From Polyodon spathula (Eukaryota; Chordata; Actinopteri; Acipenseriformes; Polyodontidae): 64,000 nucleotides of DNA. Position 1 is the stretch's first letter; every line of letters starts with the position of its first letter. The notes beneath the pieces were generated by a model. It ran no database searches and was not told where the DNA came from. It was given only the letters and a program-made list of their open reading frames with translations. A program made the position numbers and the translations under genes. This document shows positions 25,801 to 37,145 of the stretch, in pieces. The stretch spans positions 24,423,647 to 24,487,646 of the forward strand of contig NC_054549.1 of the NCBI RefSeq assembly GCF_017654505.1, written 5' to 3'.

Positions 25801-27459
25801 TGTAATGGTACATTTGTTTTCTCCCATGGAGAGGAGATGTTGGGGGGTGGGGGGGTGTCTGCACTCAATAGCAAGGGGGAGGGAGGTCAAGCTTGTGACG
25901 TCCTCTAAATAGCAAATCCAAGCAAATTGCTGTCCACACATCAGTTTTATATGTGTTGTGGCTGACTTTTGGATAGAGCACTTTTGTCCCAGCACCAGGA
26001 AGTCCCACCTGGTTAGCGCCACAGCCAATGGCGGTCTAGGCAGGACTATATAAGGGGCTGGATTTGAGAGCAGAGGAGGAACACGGAAGACAGGAAGGAC
26101 CAGGTGGCATGCGTACATGCAGGTAGAGTGCGCAGCCTTGGGGGAATACAATATTGTGGAAGATTTACTGTTTGGATTTACTTTGGGAAAATGACCATTT
26201 GAGACAAGAACTTCGTTTTGAGGCTGGACCAACACTGGGACAATATTCAGGAACGGGTTTGGAGTTGTTTTTGTTTTGCCTTGTTTTATTGGCAGAGCAA
26301 GGGATGGGTGTGACTGTTTTTGGTCCCAGCATTTCATCCAGGACGCTTGGGCCCCCATGGTTCCTTGATAGGGGCCGGATCATTTTCCTTGATCTCTGGA
26401 AGAGGGGAAAGGGCAATTAATCATCAAGTTCATGCTAACTGTTTTGTCTGTATTACTACCTGTATCAGCCGGCCCCCTGCATCCCCGTCAGTGTGCTTGA
26501 GGTCTCCAGCGGTTTACCTACCTTGCCTTCCACGTCTGGTCCAGTGGCGGCAGGCGGAATCAGGGAGATGTCCAGGGAGCACGGCGGGAGATGTAGAGTG
26601 AGAGGAGAGAAACAAGGGGTGAAAGACTGAGCGAAGGGAAGTGACCAGAACCTCTGGGTGGAGGTTGTAGTTTACTTACCTGTGTGTTAGTTCCAGATGG
26701 CTGCTTTCCTTTGCCCTGCTCTCTTCTCTCAGGTCCGCAGGAGGCAGCTGCAATCAACACAATCCGGGTGAGGTCCAGGGAGCGTGGTGGGTGTCAGAGA
26801 GAGGAGAGAACCGTGGGGTTAGAGAACGGTCGAAGGGAAGTGACCAGAACTTGGTTGGAGGGTGTAGTTTACTTACTTGTGTGTCAGTTCCTGATGGCCA
26901 TTTCTTTGCTCCGCTCTCCTGTCTCAGGTCCTTTGGAGGTGGCAGTCAATCGGCAGTTGAGAGATCCAGTAGGGGGTGGCAGTTCTCGCATCGGCGGAAA
27001 ACAGCGGGAGACTGAGCAAGCTGGGGGACGTAGTATGGGGTCCACCCCCCCTCGACTATTTATTTTCTCTCCTTTTTTTTGTTGAACAGTAATTGTCCGA
27101 GTGCATGAAGTTTTTTTTCTGAGACCATGACCAACAGGAGGGGATTGCCTAGTGTGCAGTGTTTTTTTTTTTATTGTTCTTTTTTTGGCACTCCCATTTT
27201 GAAAGTTTAACTATATTTTTTAGTATTATTGTGTGGTTTGGTTTTAACGATTTTTTACCCTGTTGAGAACAAATAAAGTTTGTTTTACCAGACTCTGCCC
27301 AGTGTATGTGGGGGAAACCCAGGGAACAAAGAACCTATACGGGGGAGTGAAATAACTATTCAGTTACTAAGGTCCTTGCCTTACCAAAATCAAGGTGACG
27401 TAGTCGTCAGCTACATAGGTACACTAGCTGGGTTATCTCACATCATCCTACCCATTACA
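25801..27459 (+). mobile_element. Very long LTR (1,659 bp) with perfect 8-bp inverted ends
   Basis: It begins TGTAATGG and ends CCATTACA, a perfect 8-bp inverted pair with TG...CA. Inside, in LTR order, are a CTATATAAGG promoter element (about 26046), a long GC-rich middle with a tandem duplication, and an AACAAATAAAG polyadenylation signal (about 27268). No matching 5-bp flank is seen (ATATT left, TTTCA right). The sequence after it contains TTTTTGGCGCAAAGG (about 27483), which could be a tRNA primer-binding site, so it may be a 5' LTR with a lost internal region rather than a solo LTR. Plus- and minus-strand frames inside it (for example 25789-26358 minus) carry no retroelement motif. Confidence 0.65.
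26571..26990 (+). repeat. About 200-bp tandem duplication inside the LTR
   Basis: Units starting TCCAGGGAGC at 26571 and TCCAGGGAGCGTGGTGGG at 26774 are 203 bp apart. They share GCGAAGGGAAGTGACCAGAA-like, GTAGTTTACTTAC and CTCTC(T/C)TCTCAGGTCC segments. A partial third unit begins at about 26965. Each unit contains GTTTACTTAC...CTCTCAGGTC, which looks like splice-signal text. Confidence 0.8.
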
Positions 27460-28507
27460 TTTCAACGCAAACCCTTGGCAGATTTTTGGCGCAAAGGTTG
27501 GAAGATTACCTGGACCTGTCAAAACGAGCTATCAAGTTTCTGATATGTTGTATAGTGTTATTATACTGTTTTCATTGATATATATGACCCTATCTCAGAT
27601 GGGGGCACACGGTGGACTACATTATTTGGAAAGGGGTATGCAGCTTAAAATGTTTGAAAACCATTGCCACAGGACAATGATTAAACTGACCTAAATTATA
27701 AAAATGTAATTTCAAATCAATAAAAGAAAAAGAAAACAATAACATTGGTTAATTTAAAAAGATACCATCTGCAACTTCAATTCAGACCCCATCAAGGAAT
27801 GGAGTGTATGTACAATGATATGTAACTGATGGCACACTTCCATTTTCACATCACCCAGCAATCTTACATATATCTTTTATGTTGTACAATGATTATCGCA
27901 ACTCTGCAAGTTTAATGTCAATTAAATGCAGGTCTCTTGGGTGGTCTGGTATACACAACCTGTAAATTCAAGTTGTTTTGTCACAAAGAAGTCCAATGTC
28001 ATGTTGAAGTGCATTTGCATAGCAGGGCTAGCAGAACAAGTGTTTCTAATGGTGTAATTGAAGCAATGATTGGGTAACTCCAGGGATTTGCAGTGGGTCA
28101 TAATTAAATGACCCGCTGCTCATAATTCTCCCTCTTGCCATCATACATCCTGCACTGCAAAATGAAGCCTGCAATTATAATAGTGCTCTGCTGAGTAGAA
28201 TTATAATACCCTTGACAGGCTAAACTAGCATTCAGCTCCATATTCTCTGGAAGCAAAAAGGCTGTTGAGTTCAGGGGAGTGGATGGAGTGCCAGTCAATT
28301 CCATTTGTTTTTGCTTAGGTTGTTTGACTTCTAAATGCAGAACACTTTCTCTACTCCTCAGTAAATGTGTGAAGTCAGTGGCCACAAAATTGTTAGTGGT
28401 CCATGGACGATATAATCACATTTATTTCCCAAAACATTTCAAATTACATGTTGCCCACTTTTTTCTTACAAAAATCTTGTAATAGAATGCATGCACATAC
28501 ATATGAA

Positions 28508-28574
<67 letters not shown>

Positions 28575-29399
28575 ACACACAGCGAGTGGGCTGAAAAGGT
28601 GAACAGCAGAAAAACAACACACAGTTTAATATACAGATTGGCAAGTGAGATACAGGGGTTAAAATGTACTAGCATTTTTTTTTTAAAACAGGAAGACTAA
28701 AGACTAATACACTGCCCTGTACTCCACCCAGACAGCAGAAGCAGAGATGGTTCTTCAGTCCTGTAGAAACTCAATTCAGATTTAATGCTGTTGCTTCATT
28801 CTGTATGCAGAGGATGGAGAAGCGACACCACAAGATGTATGGCATTGGGCTGGAGCCAGCCTAAGTGATTTTGTCTAGATGTAGGTATTAGAGAACATTT
28901 CTGCTAGGAAGATTATAAAGGCTTTTATTGCTGCTAGTAATTACCAAGCAGATGTTGGCTGGGTAAGTGTGGGTCACAGACAATACAAGAGCATCCAGGG
29001 AGCATCATGTGTTTCAGAAAGAAAGGAGCAAAAGGGAGACAAGTGGAATGACAGTTTGTGAGGGTAGTTTTGCACAGAGGAAAACAGACACAAAAATAGA
29101 AATTCTGTGAAGAGTTTAGGAGGTACAAATGACTTCAGGTAAATTAGGAAGCCCCCACTGCATGCTGGTTACTGCTCCTGATGGAAACATTTCAAAGTTT
29201 ATGGGCCACGTTCCACAAACCGCAATACAAAAGTTGCTATACGTCTCAAAGTGAGTGCGTGTGTGTCAAGGAGGAAGTAAAATGTCTAAGAGATACAAAT
29301 GGCAACATCATAGATGAATAGAAAAAAATAGCAAATATATAAAATTATTGCTTTTCATAAGTTTTTTTACAAAAACATTCCCCACATACCGACCTGTTC
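27460..29399. other. No gene seen; possible retroelement leader at the left
   Basis: 27460-27540 may be leader sequence of the retroelement whose LTR ends at 27459. The remainder is AT-rich. A 93-codon minus-strand frame (28104-28385) has ordinary composition, but I see no domain and no convincing exon signals. Confidence 0.35.
28510..28580. repeat. (AC)n microsatellite
   Basis: About 35 AC units with one T interruption near 28570. Confidence 0.97.
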
Positions 29400-30118
29400 C
29401 TATCCAGTTTTAAATAACTTTAGCATAACCGAGGCAGAAGTGTTAAAGGGACTAGGAGCTCTTAAAATAAACAAATCGCCTGGGCCAGATGAGATCCTCC
29501 CAATAGTACTCAAAGAAATGAAAGAAGTTATTTACAAACCGTTAACTAAGCTTAAGTCTTTTGAAACAGGGGTTGTACCAACAAGACTGGAGAATTGCAA
29601 ACGTAATACCGATCCACAAAAAGGGAGACAAAACTGAACCAGGTAACTGCAGACCAATAAGCCTGACTTCTATTATATGGAATCTATAATAAGATCCAAA
29701 ATGGAAAATTACCTATATGGTAACAGTATCCTGGGAGACAGTCAGCATGGTTTTAGGAAAGGGAGATAGTGTCTAACTAACTGGCTTGATTTTTTTATCT
29801 TCAATGGATAATTGCAAAGCTTTTCAGAAAGCTTTTGACAAAGTCCCGCATAAAAGATTTATTCTCAAACTGAATGCAGTAGGGTTTCAAGGAAATGCAT
29901 GCACATGGTTTAGGGAGGGGTTAATGTGTAGAAAACAGAAAGCATGAGGTACCACAGGGATCAATATTAAGTCCTCTGTTCTTCCTAATCTACATTAATG
30001 ACTTAGATTCTGGTATAGTAAGCAAACTTGTTAAATTTGCAGACGATACAAAAATAGGAGGAGTGGCAGAATAATCTAGACAGCATTTAAAATTGGGCAG
30101 ACGGTGGCAAATGACATT
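29400..30118 (+). mobile_element. CR1-type LINE fragment, plus strand
   Basis: A decayed reverse-transcriptase segment, visible in successive frames as KSPGPDEI, GNCRPISLTS, QHGFRKG, FQKAFDKVPHK and, at about 30035, FADDTKIGG, where the catalytic Asp pair is still intact. Frameshifts and stops (for example after GFRKGR) make it non-functional. It stops abruptly in the palm/thumb region (WQMTFN-like text), where the tail of an opposite CR1 copy begins. No 5' ORF or 3' end belongs to it. Confidence 0.85.
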
Positions 30119-30122
30119 TAAT

Positions 30123-31258
30123 ATAAAAACATAAGAACATAAGAAAGTTTACAAACGAGAGGAGGCCATTCGTCCCATCTTGCTCGTTTGGTTGTTAGTA
30201 GCTTATTGATCCCAGAATCTCATCAAGCAGCTTCTTGAAGGATCCCAGGGTGTCAGCTTCAACAACATTAGTGGGGAGTTGATTTCAAATTCCCATGGTT
30301 CTCTGTGTAAAAAAGTTCCTCCTATTTTCTGTTCTGAATGTCTCTTTGTCTAATCTCTATTTGTGACCCCTGGTCCTTGTTTCTTTTTTAAGGTAAAAAA
30401 AGTCCCTTGGGTCAACATTGTCAATACCTTTTAGAATTCTGAATGCTTGAGTTAGGTCGTCGCATAGCCTTCTTAGTTCAAGACTGAATAGATTAAATTG
30501 TTTTAGCCTGTTTGCATATGACATGCTTTTTAAACCCAGAATAATTCTGGTCACTCTTCTTTGCACACTTTCTAGAGCAGCAATATCCTTTTTGTAGCAA
30601 GGTGACCAGAACTGAACACAATATTCAAGATGAGATCTTACTAATGCATTGTACAGTTTTGACATTACTTCCCCTGATTTAAATTCAACACTTTTCACAA
30701 TATATCCAAACATCTTGTTGGCCTTTTTTATAGCTTCTCCACATTGTGTAGATGAAGACATTTCTGAGTTAACAAAAACTCCTAGGTCTTTTTCATAGAT
30801 TCCTTCTTCAATTTCAGTATCTCCCATATGATATTTATAATACACATTTTTATTGCCTGCGTGCAGTATCTTACACTTTTCTCTATTGAATGTCACTTGC
30901 CATGTGTCTGCCCAGTTCTGAATCTTGTCTAGATCCTTTTGAATGACCTTTGCTCTTGCAACAGTATTTGCCACTCCTATTTTTGTGTTGTTTGCAAATT
31001 TAACAAGTTTGCTTACTATACCAGAACCAAAATCATTAACGTAGATTAGGAATAGCTGAGGACCCAATACTGATCCCAGTGTTACTCCACTGGTTACCTC
31101 ACTCCATTCTGAGGTTTCTCCTCTAATCAGTACTTTCTGTTTTCTACATGTTAACCACTCCCTAATCAATGTACATGTGTTTCCTTTAATCCCAACTGCG
31201 TTCAGTTTGAGAATTAATCTTTTATGCAGGACTTTGTCAAAGGCTTTCTGGAAAAGTG
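30123..31258 (-). mobile_element. CR1-type LINE, 3' half with 270-codon frame
   Basis: Minus strand, from KAFDKVLHK (about 31250) through the reverse-transcriptase palm and thumb to the 3' UTR and the TTCTTATG-type tail at about 30123-30145. An uninterrupted 270-codon frame runs from 31169 to 30357 and includes SVLGPQLFLIYVNDF, KCKILHAGN, DLGVFVNS, HLEYCVQFWSP and RVTRIILGL. The family continues past the stop at 30357 (ETFR...NFFTQR). The catalytic box is FANNTKIG: both catalytic Asp of F-A-D-D are Asn, and the usual GVPQGS box reads GVTLGS, so the enzyme cannot be active despite the open frame. It is 5' truncated. Confidence 0.9.
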
Positions 31259-31453
31259 CAATACAAACTGAAAACAGAGCTTGCGAACAGAGTTAAAAAC
31301 TCACTGCTGCCAATTTGACTGTAGATACAGTTCAAGATCAGATTTATGTTGTGCTCATTGGATTTTGTCATATCCACGAATACCACAGTTTTTAATGCCG
31401 TATTAAAATTATTTTTTTGGCTATTTTAGTTAATTCAAACTTTTCTGAACACA

Positions 31454-31454
31454 C

Positions 31455-31490
<36 letters not shown>
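31454..31490. repeat. (CA)n microsatellite
   Basis: About 18 CA units, just upstream of a minisatellite. Confidence 0.95.
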
Positions 31491-31494
<4 letters not shown>

Positions 31495-31502
31495 CTCCTA
31501 CC

Positions 31503-31811
31503 ACAGGAGTGTCTGCCCCAGTGGAGCCCCTGGTCTCACTGCCCACCCACAGGAATGCCTTCCCCAGGGAGGCCCCTGGTCTCACTGCCCTCCCACAGGA
31601 GTGCTTTCCCCAGGGGAGTCCCTGGTCACATTGCCTTCCCACAGGAGTTCCTTCACCAGGGGAGCCCCTGGTCACACTGCCTTCCCACAGGAGTGCCTTA
31701 CCCAGGGGAGCCCCTGGTCTCACTGCCCTCCCACAGGAGTGCCTTCCCCAGGGAGGCTCCTGGTCTCACTGCCCTCCCACAGGAGTGCCTTCCCCAGGGG
31801 AGCCCCTGGCA
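31503..31811 (+). repeat. 46-bp GC-rich minisatellite, almost seven units
   Basis: ACAGGAGTGCCTTCCCCAGG units begin at 31503, 31549, 31595, 31641, 31687, 31733 and 31779, with an exact 46-bp period. Most units contain CCAGGGGAGCCCCTGG, a perfect 7-bp hairpin with a 2-base loop. Because 46 is one more than a multiple of three, each forward frame is open through the array (31417-31878, 31509-31832, 31601-31861). These are not evidence of coding. Confidence 0.95.
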
Positions 31812-33989
31812 ACTGCTTCGAACACCTTGTAAGGATGTTTTTATTAGTATATCCTCTATGACAAGACCCAAAGCCTGAAACTGTGTTTAAGTGGAGGCAG
31901 CATACACAAAGCATTTTATACTATTACTGAATCTATAATATTAGTTTGATATTAGTCAACTATCCTGTGGATATGCTAATACAAATGTCAGAAATTGCAG
32001 TTTATTTTTTTTTTAAAGCTGGATTGTGGTATGTAAGCTAGATTGTTGTATGACATATCCCACACAGTTTCTTTAACTTAAAAATCTTACAACATAAAGG
32101 AGTCAAGTTGCATATTGTATAGGTTTATATGTGTTCGGTGGCTTTGTTTAAGCATATTGAGAGTGTATTTCTTGCACACTCTTTGCTGTGTCAGGCAAAG
32201 CAAAGTTTAGAATGCTTTGTTATTGACATTTTAATTGTGATACTTGATAATACTTATTAGAGGATATTTAGGCAGGACAGAGCCACAGAGATGCAAAGCA
32301 GACTGACCCCCAGTTTAACATCTCTTCATGCAGTACAGCACCCCCTACAGTATACTATACTAACAACACTCAGGGGCATTGGTTGTGTTCTGGTAAGAAA
32401 GAAAGAGGCAGTAACTTGCCTTCCCATAAATTAAACAATAGTTATTGTCTATGAATAGTACAAGAATCCCAAACAACTTCAAAACGTTCTAATTAAGATG
32501 TACTGTATGTATTTTAGATGATTACCAAGAACTGTCTGTACTTTAAATAAATGCATTTCAATCTGATTTATAAAGCCAATGATGACTGTTTTTCCTTTCC
32601 ACTATTTATGCACAAATTTCATTTGTTTTACCATTCCGGTGTCTACAGTATTAAATTAATTAACGTTATTTGCTAAACCCTATTTTCTAGCAATCTGTTT
32701 AAGTTTAAATAGTCATTTACAATTAAGGGTGATGTGTCACTTAACGATAGCGCAAATTGGTATAAATAGCTTTGTAAGCATCCAAGCAAGCATAAGAACA
32801 TGCTTATTCAGTTTTAATCCTAGCTTGTGTTTTGTAATGTTGGCAGCAGGGGGCACTGTGGTATTTCTGTAGGGGGGAAGCAGTACAGCACTAGCTAGGA
32901 CGCATTGTGCATTAGCTAACTATATTGCCTTCCTATCAAATCCAGAACTGTACAGCAGAGTATATTTACTGTGTGAAATTCTAACTGCATGAGAAACTGA
33001 AGACAAAACAACTGCCCTGTTATTTTTAATTCAGTAAGAAGTGTATTTACAGCATGCTGAACTAAGGAGGCACCGGTTCCTAACAGCAAGGAAACCCCAC
33101 CATACAGAAGTGCAGTGTGAATCTGCACCGAACACTAAATTAGGGTTTCACTGTACAGGAAAAGCTATATTATTAGATCTCATTGAGAGCAGGGGGTGTT
33201 AATCGAATAGTCTGGATAATCGAATTACAACTGTGAAACATTCCCACTCAAGAAACCTTGTAAAAAGATATAATTCAATCCCTTTACCTACAAATATATA
33301 ACAAACAGCACTGCACTGCACTGCACTGTAAATACCAGGGGCCGAGAGCTGCATAGCCCATCTTCTACGACAGCGGGCAGAAGAGCACAGGACACAACAG
33401 GACATGCTACCAGGGGTCTGTTCGGATAACACTGGGACATGGGCACCAACTGAAGTCTCAGTTTAAACTTAGAAGACAGAAACACAGTGAAGGAATGCAA
33501 GCTGGCCGACTGGTTCAGTAAAACAACATTAAATGAACTGTACAGAAGTGTCCCAGTAAGTAAACACTGCTGTGGGGTGCACTCACTACCATTTGGAATT
33601 GGATTTTGTTTTTTATAAAGTAACCGCAGATCACATTGATTTACTTTCCTTACAAGGTTTGCAATAATTTGGTGTAGTTCTAATTGCAAATAAACAAAAC
33701 TGTGTTGAACAACAAGTGTTAAGAAGCTTTGACTAAGCTCAGGAGCTGTTCTAGATGCCTACCACAGACATCTCAAGGGAAGCGTATCTTCTCTTGAGCT
33801 TCTCGGAAGGCTTCCTTATTGACTGTAAACTGGGTAATCTCAATGCAATTGCATGTGTTGCAAGAGCAGCTATGAAACAGTATTAATAAAAGACATGTGC
33901 AACTCAGCGAAAAACTGTTGGCAGATCTAGCACTGTGTAACTGTTTGCATGCTATGCTGCCAACTGGATATGTTTTCTGTGTGAATTAG
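31812..33989. other. No gene seen
   Basis: AT-rich. A short (CTGCA)n-like patch lies at 33308-33328. Overlapping minus-strand frames at 33199-33689 have no domain. Confidence 0.35.
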
Positions 33990-34859
33990 TGTGACAAGAT
34001 AGCTGAGTGGATACAGGTGCAGAGGTGATGCAGTGCAGGAATGAAACAAACAGAGACTGTAATCCAGTTTGGAAAGGTGTTTCTTTATTTTTAATCCAGG
34101 TCTGGTGACCAAATAATAAACCCTGGCAATACACAACAATGTGTAATGCACAGAGGAAATAATAACAGATTGCAGTCCAAACAATAAACACAAATGATCT
34201 GCCCCACAAGAATACTCAACACGGTCACCAGTCCTGGGTACGTGCAGTAGTGCTCGTGGTGGGTGATAACAGGTTATTTTGTGACTGTGGTGCAGTGTTG
34301 TTACGGCTTTGTTCTGGCCCAAGGCAACAGCTCCGGATACGTGTTAGCCGTTTGGTGGCTCACAAACAAGACAATTACTAACAATACGAAAACAAACAAA
34401 ACACTCACGAATGCGATTCCGTTTTCACTGGGGTCTCTCACAGTCCTTCGAGTTTATAATTACAAAACCAAGTGAAGGAACAGATTATGATTCTCTGTCC
34501 TCTTTTGTGCTGTCACTCATGATCCCTTGGTAAATGAGTGCAGCTGTCTCTACAATTTGCAGCTGCTATGTTGTTTCCCTTCCAGGTCAATACGGTCATG
34601 CAATGGAGTTCTCGCCTTCTTTTAGACTGACCGACTTCCAGTCCCTGGGAAAGAAATGTCAGGCCAGTCCGTCCAAAGAACTCTGCTTTCGCTGCTTAGC
34701 GTCCTCACAGGTTGTGAGGGAGATTTACAATCAGGATTCATTGTATTTCTGTCATAATCTGTTTGTCCAGCTCTCAGCAGACTCCCGTCTCACTGGTTGA
34801 TATAGTTATCAGAATCAACCTTCAGTACAAAGAGACCTTATTTCTGGAATACCATGACA
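33990..34859 (-). mobile_element. Probable LTR, minus orientation
   Basis: On the plus strand it runs from TGTGACAAGATAGCTGAG to ATACCATGACA, giving TG...CA ends. Read on the minus strand it carries AATAAAG (about 34083-34089) some 95 bases before the end, where a polyadenylation signal is expected. The flanks ATTAG and ATTCC agree at only three of five positions, so the target duplication is doubtful. The frames across it (33927-34322 and 34534-34800) have no retroelement motif. Confidence 0.55.
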
Positions 34860-35565
34860 ATTCCATGCACATGTCAACAGCAGTGATGGAATAGCTTGTT
34901 TCAAATACCCCTGTCAAGAAGCATGGACTACTGATCTGCATATATGATAGCTATAAACATAGGAATGGATTAAATGCAAAGGTAGATAAGAGTTTATGTT
35001 CAAATCAAACATCCCTAGGTATGTATCTAGCCCTTCTAGCTGGTCATATAACTCCACCTGTTCATGTTAACTGATGTGAATAGAAGTGGGAATTCACTTG
35101 TGGTAAGTAAATAACATTTTTACATATTAAACTCAGAAAGCCCATGTGGCCTAGCAAATGGTTACCCTCCTAAATCTTTTACTCAGCAGTGGGTAAGAGT
35201 TTTAAGTGCATGGTATTTTTTTTGTGAACAATTTTTTTATTTGAACTATTAATTAAGACATGAAAGACATCAAAGACAAATCATACATAGGATTTATAAC
35301 CCCCATCCCCACCCCCACCCCAACCCAATGCGACCGCCCACCAAATGTATGGTAGTTTTACATGCGTTCTGGAGGAACTATTTGCAATAGAATCTTCAAT
35401 TCTACATGTTTTGTTCCCTCCTCCATTATGAAGGTGTATACACAATATTCAAATTAATCAAACATTCACAGTGGTCTCCAGCTTTATTATAAATAATCAG
35501 CCAATCGAAGCACCAGATTTCTGAACATTCCATTTAAGGTTGCCATGTCACTTTCACTCTTAACT
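34860..35565. other. No gene seen
   Basis: AT-rich, with a CCCCA-rich patch at about 35300-35325. The last six bases, TTAACT, are the left copy of the direct repeat flanking the next element. Confidence 0.4.
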
Positions 35566-37139
35566 CAGGGCTCTACGTTTAGATTTTTAACTATCGGCCA
35601 CTGAGCTAGTGTTTTTACTGGCCCGGGTGCAATTTTATGAGGCTCTTTCATGATGGTTTTTATTTTCAGTATGTTTCTAACTGTGTATGATAACCAAAGA
35701 GAGCGGTGAGAGCTAAGAGAGCTAAACGAAGCCTTTCAATATATGTTACTTCAGCCACTTAACATGTATATAGAAAGTGTTGCTTGTTTTGTATTATTTA
35801 CAGGTTATTGAATAAACAAAGTACTTGACTTCGATTCATCTGATGTCAGTACTTGATGACTAGTTATAATTGGTAATGTTAAACTATTGTAATGCTGGAA
35901 TGTATTTTCTATTTTGGCCAGGTTACAATATTTACACTAAGATTATTTTATAAATATTATTGGTTAGAATTAAACACATGTACAATATTTAGGTTGCTAT
36001 ATGATATGTGTTATTTCATTCAAATATTATTTGGCGGTTTGCGCAATATTATGCTACTGTTGCTTTAATTGGAAGAGATACACGCTGTGACGTTGCTGCT
36101 TATTAAGTTCCGTGTATTTTAATTCAATAATCAAAAGAAAGAAAAAAAACTTGTGCCTAAGGAAATAGAAGAAGTCTCGTCTTGGGCATTGTTTGAACAC
36201 TTTGTGAACCCGACTAAACTTCACCGACTTACACTGTTATGCTGTCTACTTGTTCACATGCATTTGCCTTTTACTATTGGCAGCGTAAGGGACCAGAGTT
36301 CGGGTAATCAAATACAGAAAAAGATTGCCCCCTGTGTATTCAAATAGGAAACAATTATAAATCCCCTTCCCTATAATAATAAACACTATTAAAACAATAT
36401 TCATAATACAAAATAATAACAATCCTACTTGGAGTGTTGTCGCTTGTGTAGCCTCTCCCAAGTCAGCACCAATCTTGCTGAGTGATCCAAACGAATCCTG
36501 GAAAGATTCTGAACCACATTTTTGACCTGAACAAATCGGATCCCAAATCAAAACGTTAGACAGTTTGATTGTGTATCGGGACATCTTACTGTGAGACTGG
36601 ATATGATGTAAACCAAATGTTGAATTCACAACAAAATAAGCTGCTGTTTTATCTGCAAGTCTGGGAAACTGACGCCAAATAAGGCAAAACTTTACTTTTT
36701 TTTTCTGTCATATTGAAGCCTCCACTCTAAATGTTCGTCTTAATTTTTTTTCATTATTACATTCTTTATAATTTATTGATTTAAGCGTTTTCCTTTGGCT
36801 TATTGGTTGCTTAGTTGAAGAAATTTGTAAAATATTTGCCGCAGGAACAAGTACCAACACAGCACTTCAGTACTCAGTATCAGATTCTGACTGTACAACA
36901 AACGAGTTAGGATTAGTTTGTAGTTATGTTTTCAAAAAATGGTTTGTAAATTAATTTTCAGCTTTTAGACACACTGGCCCATTTTCCTGGATTCATGAAA
37001 CGGAAGCCATATGCTCTCTATATATTATACTAGTTAAATGTAACCGGCCCAGTCGGGCCTGTGGTGCTTCATAACTACCGGCCAAACTGTGCTCTCCAGC
37101 GGCCCTGGGCCACCGGGCCATGGTTAATGTTGAACCCTG
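35566..37139. mobile_element. 1.57-kb TIR DNA element, non-autonomous
   Basis: It begins CAGGGCTCTACGTTTAGATT and ends with the complement of CAGGGTTCAACATTAACCAT, an imperfect terminal inverted repeat. GGCC-rich subterminal words (GGCCACTGAG, GGCCCGG) occur at both ends. The direct repeat TTAACT flanks it (35560-35565 and 37140-37145). The termini and GGCC subtermini recall hAT elements, but those make 8-bp duplications; a TTAA target (piggyBac or Kolobok style) is the alternative. The interior is AT-rich, and the 127-codon minus frame at 36246-36629 shows no transposase motif. Confidence 0.65.
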
Positions 37140-37145
37140 TTAACT

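Noticed and set aside
25789..26358. 189-codon open frame on the minus strand
   Set aside because: It lies antisense across the long LTR, has no domain or exon signals, and overlaps open frames on the other strand; GC-rich LTR sequence explains it.
28403..28700. Several frames around 28.5 kb
   Set aside because: They are translations of the (AC)n microsatellite in different frames.
29400..31258. A single CR1 insertion inverted by twin priming
   Set aside because: The two pieces overlap in the part of the protein they encode, and the 3' tail lies at the junction instead of at an outer end.
36246..36629. 127-codon minus frame inside the TIR element
   Set aside because: It shows no transposase motif (no DDE, zinc-finger or dimerisation block); it looks like chance in AT-rich DNA.
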